Origin: Calothrix sp. FI2-JRJ7
GTDB lineage: Bacteria; Cyanobacteriota; Cyanobacteriia; Cyanobacteriales; Nostocaceae
DNA length: 64,000 nucleotides
Assembly (NCBI GenBank): GCA_019359675.1
Contig: JAHHGX010000068.1
Location: 1 to 64,000 of the forward strand
Reading direction: 5' to 3'
Below, in pieces: positions 27,750-38,389 of this stretch. The notes beneath the pieces are model-generated. The model made no database searches and was not told the origin of the DNA. It saw only the letters and a list, made by a program, of their open reading frames with translations. The translations under genes were made by a program, and so were the position numbers. Positions within the stretch are counted from its first letter, which is position 1. Every line of letters starts with the position of its first letter.

Positions 27750-30700
27750 AACTCTATCTCCTCGCGGTCATCTGCTATGTCGATAGTCAGAGTCTGTAGC
27801 TGTTGGACTGTAAGAATTTTTTCAATGTATTTAACAAGCTTTGCTACAGTAGGTTCTTCAAACAAGCTACGTAAAGGTAACTCGACTTTAAACGCTTCCC
27901 ATAATCGAGAAATAACCTGGGTAGCTAGTAGAGAATGTCCACCCAAATCAAAGAAGTTATCGTGAATACCTACCTGTTCTCTCTTTAATACCTGACTCCA
28001 GATATTTGCCACTACCTTCTCTGTGGAAGTACGGGGTGGGGCAAAATCTATTTCTAGGTTGCCTTTGGATATATCTGGTGCAGGTAAGGCTTGACGGTTT
28101 ACCTTCCCACTAGGAGTCAAAGGCAAAGATTCTATCAGCACAAAAGCTGACGGTAGCATATATTCTGGCAATCTTTCTTGCAAAAATAGGCGTAACTGTG
28201 ATATAAAATTACTACCATTCTTATTAATTTCAGCATTATCACTTAAAGTTGATGAGTTAAAAATCTCATCTTGCTGTAAGTGCTTAGTCGGTACTAAATA
28301 AGCTACTAAACGCTTGTCACCAGGAGTATCTTCCCGTATTACAACCACAGTTTCCCCCACTGCTGGATGCTGACTCAGTACTGCCTCAATTTCTCCTAGC
28401 TCAATGCGGAATCCTCGCACCTTTAGTTGGTAATCAATCCGCCCCAAGAATTCTATGGTTCCGTCTGGCAAGTAGCACGCTAAGTCTCCAGATTTGTAAA
28501 GACGCGCGCCTGGATTGTCACTAAAGGGGTTAGGAATAAATTTCTCAGATGTGAGTTGAGGATTGTGCAAATACCCCCTACCGACTCCCACACCACCAAT
28601 GTACAGTTCGCCTATAACTCCCACAGGAACGAGGTTAAAATTCGGATCAAGCAAATATATTTGAGTATTGGCAATCGGGCGACCAATTGGAACTGATGTT
28701 TCTCGCTCATCAACTTGATGAATTGTAGACCAGATAGTAGTTTCCGTTGGTCCATACAAATTCCAGACCCCAGCACTTCTTTGCCGCAATTGTTGGGCTA
28801 ATTTAGCTGGTAAAGCTTCCCCACCACAGAGAATTTTTAATTGTGGGTTAGATTGCCATCCTGCTTCTAGTAACATTCGCCAAGTTGCTGGGGTAGCTTG
28901 CATGACCGTTATATCTGACTTGAGTCGCTTTAGTAACTGTGTACCGTCTATCGCTACTTCCCTACTGGCAAGAATTACTTTAGCTCCTACCGTTAAAGGC
29001 AGAAACAGTTCCAAAACTGCAATATCAAAGGATAAGGTTGTCACCGATAACAGAGAATCTTGATTGGTTAATCCAAATTGCTGTTGCATAGCGGTGAGGA
29101 AATTAGCCACACCTCTGTGGGTATTCATTGCTCCCTTGGGTCTACCCGTAGAGCCAGAAGTATAAATGACGTAGGCTAGGTTATCGGGGGTAAGATTGCA
29201 GACTGGGTTTTCAGAGCTTTGATCAGTGATTAGTTCCCAGTTGGTATCTAAGCAAACTAGCTTAGTTGTATGAGCAGGAAAGTTCTTAACTAAGTGCTGC
29301 TGACACAACAAAACAGGAGTTTGAGAGTTTTCTAGCATAAAAGCTAATCGCTGTTGAGGATAGCTTGGGTCTAGAGGTACATATGCACCACCTGCTTTCA
29401 GAATACCCAATAGTCCAATTATCATCTCTAGAGAGCGCTCAACACAAATCCCTACTAATACCTCTGGTTTTACTCCCAGCTTTTGCAAATAATGTGCTAG
29501 TTGATTTGCACGGCAATTAAGTTCTTGATAGGTTATTTGCTGATTTTCAAAGACTACTGCTACAGCATCTGGGGTTTTTTGTGCCTGCAATTCAAATAAT
29601 TGATGGAGACACAATTCATTTTCATAATCAGTTGCAGTACTGTTCCATTCTCTTAATTGTTGCTGCTCAGTAGCTGTGAGCAAGGATAGCTCGCAAAGGT
29701 GTTGTGTTGGATTGGTAATAATTCCTGCAAGCAAAGTTTGAAAATGCTGTCCTAGGCGACAAATCGTCGGCTGATCGAACAAGTCAGTGTTGTACTCAAA
29801 GCTAGCAATCAGCCCATGTTCAGTATCTTCTATAAATAGCGTCAAATCAAATTTTGCCGTTTTACCCTTGACTTCTATAGGCTGTATTCTTAAACTTGGT
29901 AACTCCAAGGTTTTGCTTGGGGTATTCTGCAAGACAAACATTACCTGGAACAGTGGCATGTGGCTGGTGTCTCGTTCCGGTTGTAATTCCTCTAGTAGTT
30001 TCTCAAAAGGTAAATCCTGGTGGGCGTATGCAGACAAAGTACAATCTCGCACGCGCGCTAACAATTGAATAAAGCTGGGATTGTCAGACAAATCAGTTCG
30101 TAGCACCAAAGTATTGACAAAAAAGCCGATTAAATTCTCAATCTCGGCTCGGTTGCGGTTGGCAATAGGAGAACCAATTAAAATATCTGTTTGCCCTGTA
30201 TAGCGATAAAGTAAGGTTTTGAAGGCTGCCAACAAGGTCATGAATAAGGTTACACCTTCTTGCTGACTAAGTTTCTTCAGGGCTTGTGAGAGTTCCTTGG
30301 GTAGTACAAGGGAATACTCCTCACCTGCAAAGGTTTGGATCGCAGGCCGGGGACGATCGCTCTTCAGTTCTAATACTGGTAAGTTGCCTTGGAGTTGCTT
30401 TTTCCAATAATCTAACTGGGTTTGTAACTGCTGTTGCTGTAACCACTCCCGTTGCCAAATAGCAAAATCAGCATACTGAATCGGCAGTTCTTCTAGGGGA
30501 GAGGGTTTACCCTCACAAAATGCTGCATATAGTGCTGCCGACTCACTAACCAACACACCAGTTGACCAAGCATCGGAAACTATGTGATGTAATGTTAAAA
30601 TTAACACATGTTCTTCTTCACCTAGTCGTAGTAGAGTGGTTCTTAGTAATGGACCTTGAGCTAAATCAAAACTTTGTTGTGCTTCTTCAAGTAGAAAATT

Positions 30701-33700
30701 TTGGATTGTTGATTCTTGATTTTGAATCTGAGTCAAATCTACAATAGGCAATTTCAAATCTATTTTAGGATGGATGACTTGCAATGGTTGCCCATTGATT
30801 GTGGCAAAGGTTGTTCGCAAAACTTCGTGACGACGCAAAATTTCGTTAAAGCTTTGCTGTAATGCTGTGATATTCAGCACACCTGTGAGGCGAATAGCTC
30901 TAAGCAGGTTATAGGTGGAAGATTCAGGTTCCAATTGCTGGAAAAACCATAATCGCCACTGAGCAAAAGACAGAGGCAAGTCTCTATCCCTGGAAACAGG
31001 AGAGATTAGCGACATCTGTTGATGACTGCTTGCTATTGCTGCTTCTATATGTACCGCTAGTTTCGCCACTGTTGACGATACAAACAATTGCCGCAAAGGT
31101 ATTTCTACTCCGAATATAATGCGTATCCGGGAAATTATTTGAGTTGCAAGCAGAGAATGTCCTCCTAAGTCAAAGAAATCATCGTCAATACTTAAGGGTG
31201 ATACACCCAGCAACTGTGACCATATCCCTGCTAATACTTCCTCTATTGGGTTACGCGGAACAACAAAGGTTTTTTCTTGTAATACTGCGTCTGGTGCAGG
31301 AAGGGCATAACGGTCTACTTTGCCATTTGCTGTCAGTGGTAAAGCTTTTAACACCACGAAAGCAGACGGGATCATATACTCCGGTAACTTTTCTTTGAGG
31401 AAATTGCGGAGGTCGTTAATCAGTGTTGAGTGTTGTGTGCTGAGGGTTCGCTCGTCGTTGTTGGGAACAATATAAGCGATAAGGCGCCGATCGCCAAGTT
31501 CTTCCTCTGTTGCTATAACTGCAATTCCCTGCACTGCTGGGTATTGCGAGAGTGTAGCTTCGATTTCTCCCAACTCGATACGGAAGCCCCGAATTTTTAC
31601 CTGATTGTCGAGGCGCCCGAGAAATTCGATATTTCCGTCTGGCAAATAGCATACCAAATCGCCCGTTCTATAAAGCCTCTGGCTAAATATGGGATTTAAT
31701 GGTTTTGACTTCTCAGTAAACTCCCCTGATTCAAAATTGAGGAAGGGATTAATAATAAACCGCTCCTTTGTTAGTTCGGGACGGTTGATATAACCCCGCG
31801 CCAGCGATTTTCCACCAATATAGAGTTCTCCAGGCACTCCCATCGCAACTGGCTTTTGGTTGTCATCCAGCACATAAATCTGGGTGTTGGCTATTGGTTT
31901 TCCAATAGGAACCGTTTGTGATTTTTGTTCTCTATACTTTTGCTTATTAACTGCATAAGTTAGCACCCCAACAGTGGTTTCCGTTGGACCATAGTGATTA
32001 ATAATTCGGCAGTTGGGTACATGCTGCTGAATTGTCTCAATCAGTTGCCAACCTGCGGCTTCACCTCCAAAAATCAGTAGCTGACGAGGTAAAATGGACT
32101 CGATATTACCGGAACTTAGCAATGCCGCTAAGTGGGAGGGAACAATCTTAAGGCAGTCAATAACATGGCAGCGGAAATATTCTGCCAGTGCTGCTGCATC
32201 GGATGCTCGTTCCCAAGAGACTATATGCAAACATCCGCCAGTACACAGACTGGGAAAAATCATTGTATTACCCAAGTCGGCGGCGAAGGTGGAAACACTA
32301 GCGAAACTAACACCTGCTGGCAATTCCAGTTTTTCTAAAATGCCATATAGGTAATTACTAAGTTGTTGATGCTCAATTGCTACACCCTTGGGTTTGCCAG
32401 TTGAACCTGAGGTGTAAATAACATAAACTAGATTCTCATGCGTAACTTTGTTTAAAGGATTTCCTGTATTTTCACTACTAATTATTTCCCAATCAGTATC
32501 TAAATACACTAATGTTTGATTGGGAACTTTGGATTTGAGATCGGAAATGGAATCAATGCCTTGTTGTGTCAACAGTATTGATGCTTGAGCATCCTGAAGT
32601 CGAAAGGCTAGACTTTCTGTGGGTAAAGTTGGGTCGAGTGGTAGGTAAGCACCACCAGCTTTGAGTATACCCAGCATCGCAACTAACATCAAGTGCGATC
32701 GCTCGGTTGCAATACCTACAACTACGTCTTTTTCTACTCCCAACTTTTGCAGGTAATAAGCTAATTGATTAGCACTCTTATTCAGTTCAGCATAGGTTAG
32801 TTTCTGGTCTTCAAATACAACGGCAATGTTGTTAGGTGTTTTTGAAGCTTGTTCTTCAAACAGTTGGTGAATACATTTATCTTTTGGGTAATCAATGTGG
32901 GTTTGGTTAAACTCGACTAGCAGCTGTTGACAAGCACTCTGAGTGAGAATTTCTAATTGACTAATTGGTGTCTCAGGATTCTTAGTTACACTATCCAACA
33001 AAGTATGAAACTGACTAGTTAAGCGTTGAATTGTATCTGCCGAGAAGCAGTTGACATCGTAATAAAAATCTGCCAATAAACAATCATCGCACCAGGTACA
33101 GGTGAGTTTAACTTTAAATTGCTCAATACAACTATAATACTCTTCTAATGAAAATGATGGATCAGCAGCAGAGCGTTTTTTGGGTAATTGCTCAAACTCA
33201 AAACCAATAGGAAAAGCTAGGTTTGTGTCATTTTCTAGAAGTTCAGGAACAAAATAATCCTGCCATTCCAAAGCTGCATCTAGATTTTGTTGAGCTATTT
33301 CTATAACTTCTCTTAAGTGTAATTCTGGTGCCAAATGGCTTTTTATCGGCAACCATGTAGCTACAAGTCCCATTAAACTATGAAGTTCTTCATATTCCCT
33401 GCGCTCTACTGCCATGCCGATGACTATATCTGACTTTGCTGTGAGGCGCCAAATCAGAGTTTGCCAACATGCTAGTAAAACTAGAGATTCCGAAGTATTA
33501 TATTTTTGAGCTAGAGCTACTAGCTTAGACATTACGTTAGGAGCGATCACCAAACGTAGATAGTCAATCTCAAATCCAGATTTTTTTAAAGAATTTTTCT
33601 CAAAAGGTAATGTTAATGTATTTGAGTCAGAAAGTTTTTGCTTTTGCCAGTATTCATTAGCGTTCGCCGCATCCTCATCTTGAAACAACTGATTTTGCCA

Positions 33701-34240
33701 TTCTGAAAATTGTAGATACTGAGCAGCTTCATCTAAAAATTTGTCGCCTTTGATTAAATTATAATATGTGTTACTAATTTCATTAACTAGATTTTTCATT
33801 GTCCAGTTATCCGCGCAAAGCGCAGGCATAGAAACAAGTAAAATGTATTCATTAGATGACAATTGTAGTAAGTGTAAATGTAATACAGCTTGCTCTAAAT
33901 CAAAAACTTTACGTGTCTCCTCTGTGATCAATGATTCAATTTTCAGTGACACTACCTGCTCCGTATCATTAGTTAAATCACTATCTTGCCATAAAAAAGA
34001 GCAGCTATCTGTCAAGGTCATTACTGGAATTTTTATACCTGGTAATCTACGGAACTTTGTCCGCAGTATTCCATGTCGATTAATAACTTGTTTGATGGCG
34101 GATTTAAGAATTTCTATTTCGAGAGTTCCTTCGATACGAATGGCGCCTTGAGTTAAGTATACAGAACTATCTTGTTGTAATAACCAAAGACGTTTCTGTT
34201 GATGTGAAAGTTGAAAGCCACTAAGAGTTTGGGTTTGCAT
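27746..34240 (-). CDS. NRPS: interface domain-A(Asp)-PCP-C-A(Gly)-PCP
   Basis: 2164 residues. Residues 1-430 are an interface-type domain with S-M-P-A-L-C-A-D near 140 instead of HHxxxDG. A1 (450-1000) has the region F-A-A-D-L-G-N-T, and I read its pocket as D-L-T-K-I-G-H-V-G, close to the Asp code DLTKVGHIG. PCP1 is near 1030. The C domain (about 1090-1530) has H-H-I-V-S-D-A-W. A2 (1550-2060) reads D-I-L-Q-L-G-L-I-W, the standard Gly code. PCP2 is near 2103. The interface domain follows directly, in gene order, the protein that ends in a fused hydroxylase. Module 1 should therefore yield beta-hydroxyaspartate, a bidentate iron ligand. The gene is translationally coupled (ATGA) to the Orn NRPS. 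Confidence 0.93.
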   Translation of the reverse strand: MQTQTLSGFQLSHQQKRLWLLQQDSSVYLTQGAIRIEGTLEIEILKSAIKQVINRHGILRTKFRRLPGIKIPVMTLTDSCSFLWQDSDLTNDTEQVVSLKIESLITEETRKVFDLEQAVLHLHLLQLSSNEYILLVSMPALCADNWTMKNLVNEISNTYYNLIKGDKFLDEAAQYLQFSEWQNQLFQDEDAANANEYWQKQKLSDSNTLTLPFEKNSLKKSGFEIDYLRLVIAPNVMSKLVALAQKYNTSESLVLLACWQTLIWRLTAKSDIVIGMAVERREYEELHSLMGLVATWLPIKSHLAPELHLREVIEIAQQNLDAALEWQDYFVPELLENDTNLAFPIGFEFEQLPKKRSAADPSFSLEEYYSCIEQFKVKLTCTWCDDCLLADFYYDVNCFSADTIQRLTSQFHTLLDSVTKNPETPISQLEILTQSACQQLLVEFNQTHIDYPKDKCIHQLFEEQASKTPNNIAVVFEDQKLTYAELNKSANQLAYYLQKLGVEKDVVVGIATERSHLMLVAMLGILKAGGAYLPLDPTLPTESLAFRLQDAQASILLTQQGIDSISDLKSKVPNQTLVYLDTDWEIISSENTGNPLNKVTHENLVYVIYTSGSTGKPKGVAIEHQQLSNYLYGILEKLELPAGVSFASVSTFAADLGNTMIFPSLCTGGCLHIVSWERASDAAALAEYFRCHVIDCLKIVPSHLAALLSSGNIESILPRQLLIFGGEAAGWQLIETIQQHVPNCRIINHYGPTETTVGVLTYAVNKQKYREQKSQTVPIGKPIANTQIYVLDDNQKPVAMGVPGELYIGGKSLARGYINRPELTKERFIINPFLNFESGEFTEKSKPLNPIFSQRLYRTGDLVCYLPDGNIEFLGRLDNQVKIRGFRIELGEIEATLSQYPAVQGIAVIATEEELGDRRLIAYIVPNNDERTLSTQHSTLINDLRNFLKEKLPEYMIPSAFVVLKALPLTANGKVDRYALPAPDAVLQEKTFVVPRNPIEEVLAGIWSQLLGVSPLSIDDDFFDLGGHSLLATQIISRIRIIFGVEIPLRQLFVSSTVAKLAVHIEAAIASSHQQMSLISPVSRDRDLPLSFAQWRLWFFQQLEPESSTYNLLRAIRLTGVLNITALQQSFNEILRRHEVLRTTFATINGQPLQVIHPKIDLKLPIVDLTQIQNQESTIQNFLLEEAQQSFDLAQGPLLRTTLLRLGEEEHVLILTLHHIVSDAWSTGVLVSESAALYAAFCEGKPSPLEELPIQYADFAIWQREWLQQQQLQTQLDYWKKQLQGNLPVLELKSDRPRPAIQTFAGEEYSLVLPKELSQALKKLSQQEGVTLFMTLLAAFKTLLYRYTGQTDILIGSPIANRNRAEIENLIGFFVNTLVLRTDLSDNPSFIQLLARVRDCTLSAYAHQDLPFEKLLEELQPERDTSHMPLFQVMFVLQNTPSKTLELPSLRIQPIEVKGKTAKFDLTLFIEDTEHGLIASFEYNTDLFDQPTICRLGQHFQTLLAGIITNPTQHLCELSLLTATEQQQLREWNSTATDYENELCLHQLFELQAQKTPDAVAVVFENQQITYQELNCRANQLAHYLQKLGVKPEVLVGICVERSLEMIIGLLGILKAGGAYVPLDPSYPQQRLAFMLENSQTPVLLCQQHLVKNFPAHTTKLVCLDTNWELITDQSSENPVCNLTPDNLAYVIYTSGSTGRPKGAMNTHRGVANFLTAMQQQFGLTNQDSLLSVTTLSFDIAVLELFLPLTVGAKVILASREVAIDGTQLLKRLKSDITVMQATPATWRMLLEAGWQSNPQLKILCGGEALPAKLAQQLRQRSAGVWNLYGPTETTIWSTIHQVDERETSVPIGRPIANTQIYLLDPNFNLVPVGVIGELYIGGVGVGRGYLHNPQLTSEKFIPNPFSDNPGARLYKSGDLACYLPDGTIEFLGRIDYQLKVRGFRIELGEIEAVLSQHPAVGETVVVIREDTPGDKRLVAYLVPTKHLQQDEIFNSSTLSDNAEINKNGSNFISQLRLFLQERLPEYMLPSAFVLIESLPLTPSGKVNRQALPAPDISKGNLEIDFAPPRTSTEKVVANIWSQVLKREQVGIHDNFFDLGGHSLLATQVISRLWEAFKVELPLRSLFEEPTVAKLVKYIEKILTVQQLQTLTIDIADDREEIEL

Positions 34241-34262
34241 CTGCTTTACCTATAGCCTTATA

Positions 34263-37200
34263 TTACACACTTGTGTTAGAAATCATTTCTCCCATTGCTA
34301 CAACAATCTTGCGGGAGCCTATATAAGGATTACGTCCGTGAGCAGTTAACATGTTATCTAGCATTAATACGTCTCCTTGCTGCCAAGGGAAAGCTACTGT
34401 AGCTTCTTGATAAACTGCTGAAAGTTCGGCAATTACTGAATCTTCAATCGGAGAGCCATCACCATAGTAAACATGACGGGGTAAATTTTCCTCGCCAAAT
34501 AAAGACAGTAAAGATTCCTTAACATCTGGCGCCAAGTAGGATGAGTGGTGTAATTGTATCTGGTTGAAAAACACAGTTTCACCTGTTTTGGGATGCTTGA
34601 TTATTGCCGGACGAATTTGTTGTGTTCTTAAACCTCCATCTGGTTTCCATTCACAAGTAATTGCAGCTTTACGGCAATACTCTTCTACCTCTGCTTTATC
34701 TGTAGTATGAAAAAATTCTTGCCAGCTAACATCTAAACTATCAGTAAAATTTCTAACATACATTAATTGCTTTTGCTCAAATTTTTCTCTCACTTTTGCA
34801 TCGAGTAATCGAAAAACTTTTCTACAATCGACTATTGGTGTTTCTCCACCTTTTTGAGCCGCTTCTATACAAAAAAACCAGATTTTTTGCGGCCAGCAGT
34901 GCATGTGGGAACTTTCATTATGAAATAAGATAGCCTGTTCAGCCGGGTAAGGAGTCGAGCCATAGACTTTACCAGATATTCCTTCACGAGGCAAATCTCC
35001 ATATTCACCAAATAAGCCGGGACAAATAGCCTCAGCAAAGTTTTCAAATGCAACCGAATTGGTTAAATCAAAATTCCGAAACAGAATCGCACCGTGATGT
35101 AGTAATTTGCTTTCTATAAATTCACGGTTGTTCTTAGCCCAGTCTACTATATCAATATTATCAATATTTGGAGTTGTTACTAAAGGTAATATTTCACCAG
35201 GTTGCAAAGAATCTGTTTTAATTAGCTGCTCTTGAGACAAGTTTATAGCTTGAGGCTGAACTGTCATAAACCTCTTAAGCTTGGCAGCTTTATTCTGATC
35301 TCTTTTCACAGCTTGTTGTTCTATTTCCTCGTCAGTCAACATTTTAAAAGTATTGATTCGCGCATCGGGCTGCGCCACAATGCCATTAAGTAGAGTCAAA
35401 AAATGTTCTGTCATACGAGTGAGGGTTTTTGCGTCAAAAAGGTCAGCATTATACTGCCAATTGCCCACAATTCCCTGGTCTGTTTCGGTAAGAAATAATG
35501 CTAAATCAAACCTTGCCGCTTGGTGTTCTACCTCCAATAAATTTAACGTTAGCCCTGGCAATTTTAGGGCTGTATTCGGAGTGTTTTGTAGGACAAACAA
35601 TACCTGAAATAATGGCGGTGTGTGGCTTAAATTTCGTTCGGGTTGCAAAGCCTTCACTAATTTATCAAAGGGCAAGTCCTGATGAGCATAAGCTCCTAAT
35701 GCTACTTCACGTACTCGTTTGAGCAAATCTCGGAAACTGGGATTACCACTCATGTCGGTGCGTAAAACCAGTAAATTGATAAAGAAACCAATTAGTGGTT
35801 CTGTTTCAGATCGATTACGGTTAGCAACATCAGTACCAACAACAATGTCATCTTGATGAGTGTAACGTTGTAGCAACACCTGAAAACCTGCTAACAGGGT
35901 CATGAATAAGGTGGCGCCTTCAGATCGAGACAGTGTTTGTAGGGTTGCGGACAAATTAGGGGGAATGACAAAAGACGAAGTTCCACTTTGGTTGTTATGA
36001 ACTTCTGCCCGTGGACGAGTTGTAGGTAATTGCAGTACAGGTAAGTTATTCCCCAATTGCTTCTTCCAGTAGGCAAGTAGGGTTGCTAATACTTCTCCCT
36101 GTAACCACTGTCGTTGCCAAACAGCAAAGTCTGCATACTGAATCGGTAGTTCTGGGAGTGGGGAGGGTTTGCCTACTGAGAAAGCTTCATACAGTGCTGC
36201 TAACTCCCGAATCAACACACTTATTGACCAACCATCCGAGACAATATGATGGATGGTAAACAATGCTAAATACTCGTTCTCGTTAAGGCGCAGGAGGGTA
36301 CACCGCAGCAATGGGTCTTGAGCTAGGTCAAAGGTACGTTGGAACTCCTCTGTGAGTAGTTGTTGTACTTTTATTTCCCGTTTAGCTGTAGGTAAATTCT
36401 GTAAGTCCACTATTGGCAGCTTGAAAGGAAGTGCTGGGGTAATTACCTGGAACGGTTGCCCATCTACTTGAGAAAAATTAGTGCGTATTGCTTCGTGACG
36501 ACGTACAATTTCACCCAAACTCTGCTCTAGTGCAGCTACGTTTAGCGAACCAAAGAGACTCACAGCTGCCGGAACATTGTATATAAAACTACCAGGGTGT
36601 AGTTGTTCTGCTAACCACAATCGTTCTTGAGCAAAAGATAGGGGTAGATATTTGTTTCTGCTACTATGCTTGATGGAAGGGGCTTCTTGTTTCATTCCTT
36701 TTCTCATTGCCTCTTGGATATCTTTGGCTAGAGAGGCAATTGTTGGTGACTCAAACAAGCGGTGCAAGGATAAATTTATATTAAAGGTCTTCCTTATGCG
36801 AGAAGTTACTTGAGTGGCTAATAATGAATGTCCTCCTAACTCAAAGAAGTTATCATTAATTCCTACTTGCTCCAGTTTTAGTATTTGAGTCCAGATATTT
36901 ACTAATATTTCTTCTACTGGAGTACGTGGACTCAAAACAGCATTTCTTAATTCCTCTCGTTCTCTTTTAAGCCTTGGTTTTATACAGGGTATTTGGTCAA
37001 TAGGAATTTGCTTTAAAAGTGTTGCTGGACTTAAATTTGTATTTTGTATATCAGCACTTATAGTTTCTAATAGTTCTAATAAATGCTTAATAATTATATT
37101 AATACTAACATGCTCTAAACGATTTTTATCATAAATAAGGGAGAATTTACATTCTGTATCAATATTAATCATCAAGGTGAGAGGATATTGAGTTTGTGCC

Positions 37201-38354
37201 CCTTGAGAAGTAACTTGACGGACACTGATATCTAAATCGGAAGATTGCAAAATAGAGTAGTTAGTCGGATAGTTTTGAAAAACCAGCAAACTTTCATATA
37301 AAGGTATTGCTCCTGGTACTTCACTCCATTGATGAATTTGTCCGGCAGAACTATATTCATATTGGCGGATTTCCTCGTTATGAGCATATATATCTTGTAA
37401 CCAAGACCAAAAATCTACTTTAGAAGAAATTTTTATTCTCAAAGGCAAGGTATTGATGAATAAACCAATCATCGAATCAATACCAACCAGTTCTGCAGAA
37501 CGCCCAGATACTGTGATGCCAAACACTACATCTGCATTACCACTATAACGATATAAAAGTAATGCCCAAATACCCTGAATCAAGGTGTTCAAAGTAATTT
37601 TATGTTGACGAGCTAAAAATTTAAGGGCAGTTGTAACTGATACTGATAGTGAGGCTTCTTGTTGACCGTAGTTATTTTCAAAAGAATCAGGTAAATTATT
37701 GGCTTCAACTGTTAATCCAAGAGTTGTCGGTTGAGTGAAACCTCGCAATGTACTTCGCCAAAATGTCTCAGTTTCTGTCCAATCTTGCTGCCTAAGCCAA
37801 GTGATGTAATCTTTATAGGGGCGGCTTGGTTTCAAGTATAAATCTTCATCCTTTGTGATAGCTTGATAAAAAGACAGTAATTCCTTAAAAATAATGGGCA
37901 AACACCAACCATCCATCAAAATGTGATGATGGCTCCAGACAAATTGATAGCTGTTAACGTTCAACTGGAATAGTGCTAAACGAATGACTGTAGGTTTGGA
38001 AAGGTCAAACCCTTGATAACGGTCAAACTTTAAGTAGTCTGCTAGCTGTTTTTGCTGCACCAATGGCTCTAATTTTCGCCAATCTTGATAATTTATATTA
38101 ATTGGTACTTGCCGCAGAACTACCTGCCTTGGTTCATCTTGTTTTTTCCACACAAAAACTGTTCTCAAAATAGGATGACGGTCTAGCAAGATTTGCAAAG
38201 CTTTTTCAAAAAACTGAATATTTAAATTTCCCTGTAAAATACAGCTTAACTGTTCAATATATATGCCTGAATTAGGAGAAGATAATGTTCCAAATAGCAT
38301 ACCTTCTTGCGCTGGCGAAAGTGGATAAATTGTCTCTACATCTTTCTTATTCAT
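34263..38354 (-). CDS. NRPS: C-PCP (no A domain)-C-fused TauD beta-hydroxylase
   Basis: 1363 residues. The first C domain (5-440; Y-P-L-S-P-A-Q-E-G-M-L-F, H-H-I-L-M-D-G-W) is of the type that follows an E domain. Next comes a short linker and a PCP (L-G-G-H-S-L-L-A-T-Q near 508). The about 500-residue A domain expected between them is absent, and only L-S-P-R-T-P-V-E-E-I-L-like linker sequence remains. The second C domain (575-1000) has H-H-I-V-S-D-G-W. From about 1030 to the end is a complete TauD/SyrP-like hydroxylase with H-N-E near 1146 and distal A-H-G-R near 1338. It should act on the Asp loaded by the next protein's interface-A-PCP module. The A-less PCP must be loaded in trans, be skipped, or be inactive. 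Confidence 0.92.
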   Translation of the reverse strand: MNKKDVETIYPLSPAQEGMLFGTLSSPNSGIYIEQLSCILQGNLNIQFFEKALQILLDRHPILRTVFVWKKQDEPRQVVLRQVPININYQDWRKLEPLVQQKQLADYLKFDRYQGFDLSKPTVIRLALFQLNVNSYQFVWSHHHILMDGWCLPIIFKELLSFYQAITKDEDLYLKPSRPYKDYITWLRQQDWTETETFWRSTLRGFTQPTTLGLTVEANNLPDSFENNYGQQEASLSVSVTTALKFLARQHKITLNTLIQGIWALLLYRYSGNADVVFGITVSGRSAELVGIDSMIGLFINTLPLRIKISSKVDFWSWLQDIYAHNEEIRQYEYSSAGQIHQWSEVPGAIPLYESLLVFQNYPTNYSILQSSDLDISVRQVTSQGAQTQYPLTLMINIDTECKFSLIYDKNRLEHVSINIIIKHLLELLETISADIQNTNLSPATLLKQIPIDQIPCIKPRLKREREELRNAVLSPRTPVEEILVNIWTQILKLEQVGINDNFFELGGHSLLATQVTSRIRKTFNINLSLHRLFESPTIASLAKDIQEAMRKGMKQEAPSIKHSSRNKYLPLSFAQERLWLAEQLHPGSFIYNVPAAVSLFGSLNVAALEQSLGEIVRRHEAIRTNFSQVDGQPFQVITPALPFKLPIVDLQNLPTAKREIKVQQLLTEEFQRTFDLAQDPLLRCTLLRLNENEYLALFTIHHIVSDGWSISVLIRELAALYEAFSVGKPSPLPELPIQYADFAVWQRQWLQGEVLATLLAYWKKQLGNNLPVLQLPTTRPRAEVHNNQSGTSSFVIPPNLSATLQTLSRSEGATLFMTLLAGFQVLLQRYTHQDDIVVGTDVANRNRSETEPLIGFFINLLVLRTDMSGNPSFRDLLKRVREVALGAYAHQDLPFDKLVKALQPERNLSHTPPLFQVLFVLQNTPNTALKLPGLTLNLLEVEHQAARFDLALFLTETDQGIVGNWQYNADLFDAKTLTRMTEHFLTLLNGIVAQPDARINTFKMLTDEEIEQQAVKRDQNKAAKLKRFMTVQPQAINLSQEQLIKTDSLQPGEILPLVTTPNIDNIDIVDWAKNNREFIESKLLHHGAILFRNFDLTNSVAFENFAEAICPGLFGEYGDLPREGISGKVYGSTPYPAEQAILFHNESSHMHCWPQKIWFFCIEAAQKGGETPIVDCRKVFRLLDAKVREKFEQKQLMYVRNFTDSLDVSWQEFFHTTDKAEVEEYCRKAAITCEWKPDGGLRTQQIRPAIIKHPKTGETVFFNQIQLHHSSYLAPDVKESLLSLFGEENLPRHVYYGDGSPIEDSVIAELSAVYQEATVAFPWQQGDVLMLDNMLTAHGRNPYIGSRKIVVAMGEMISNTSV

Positions 38355-38389
38355 AGTACTTTTTTTTTAACTAACAGCAAATAATTATA

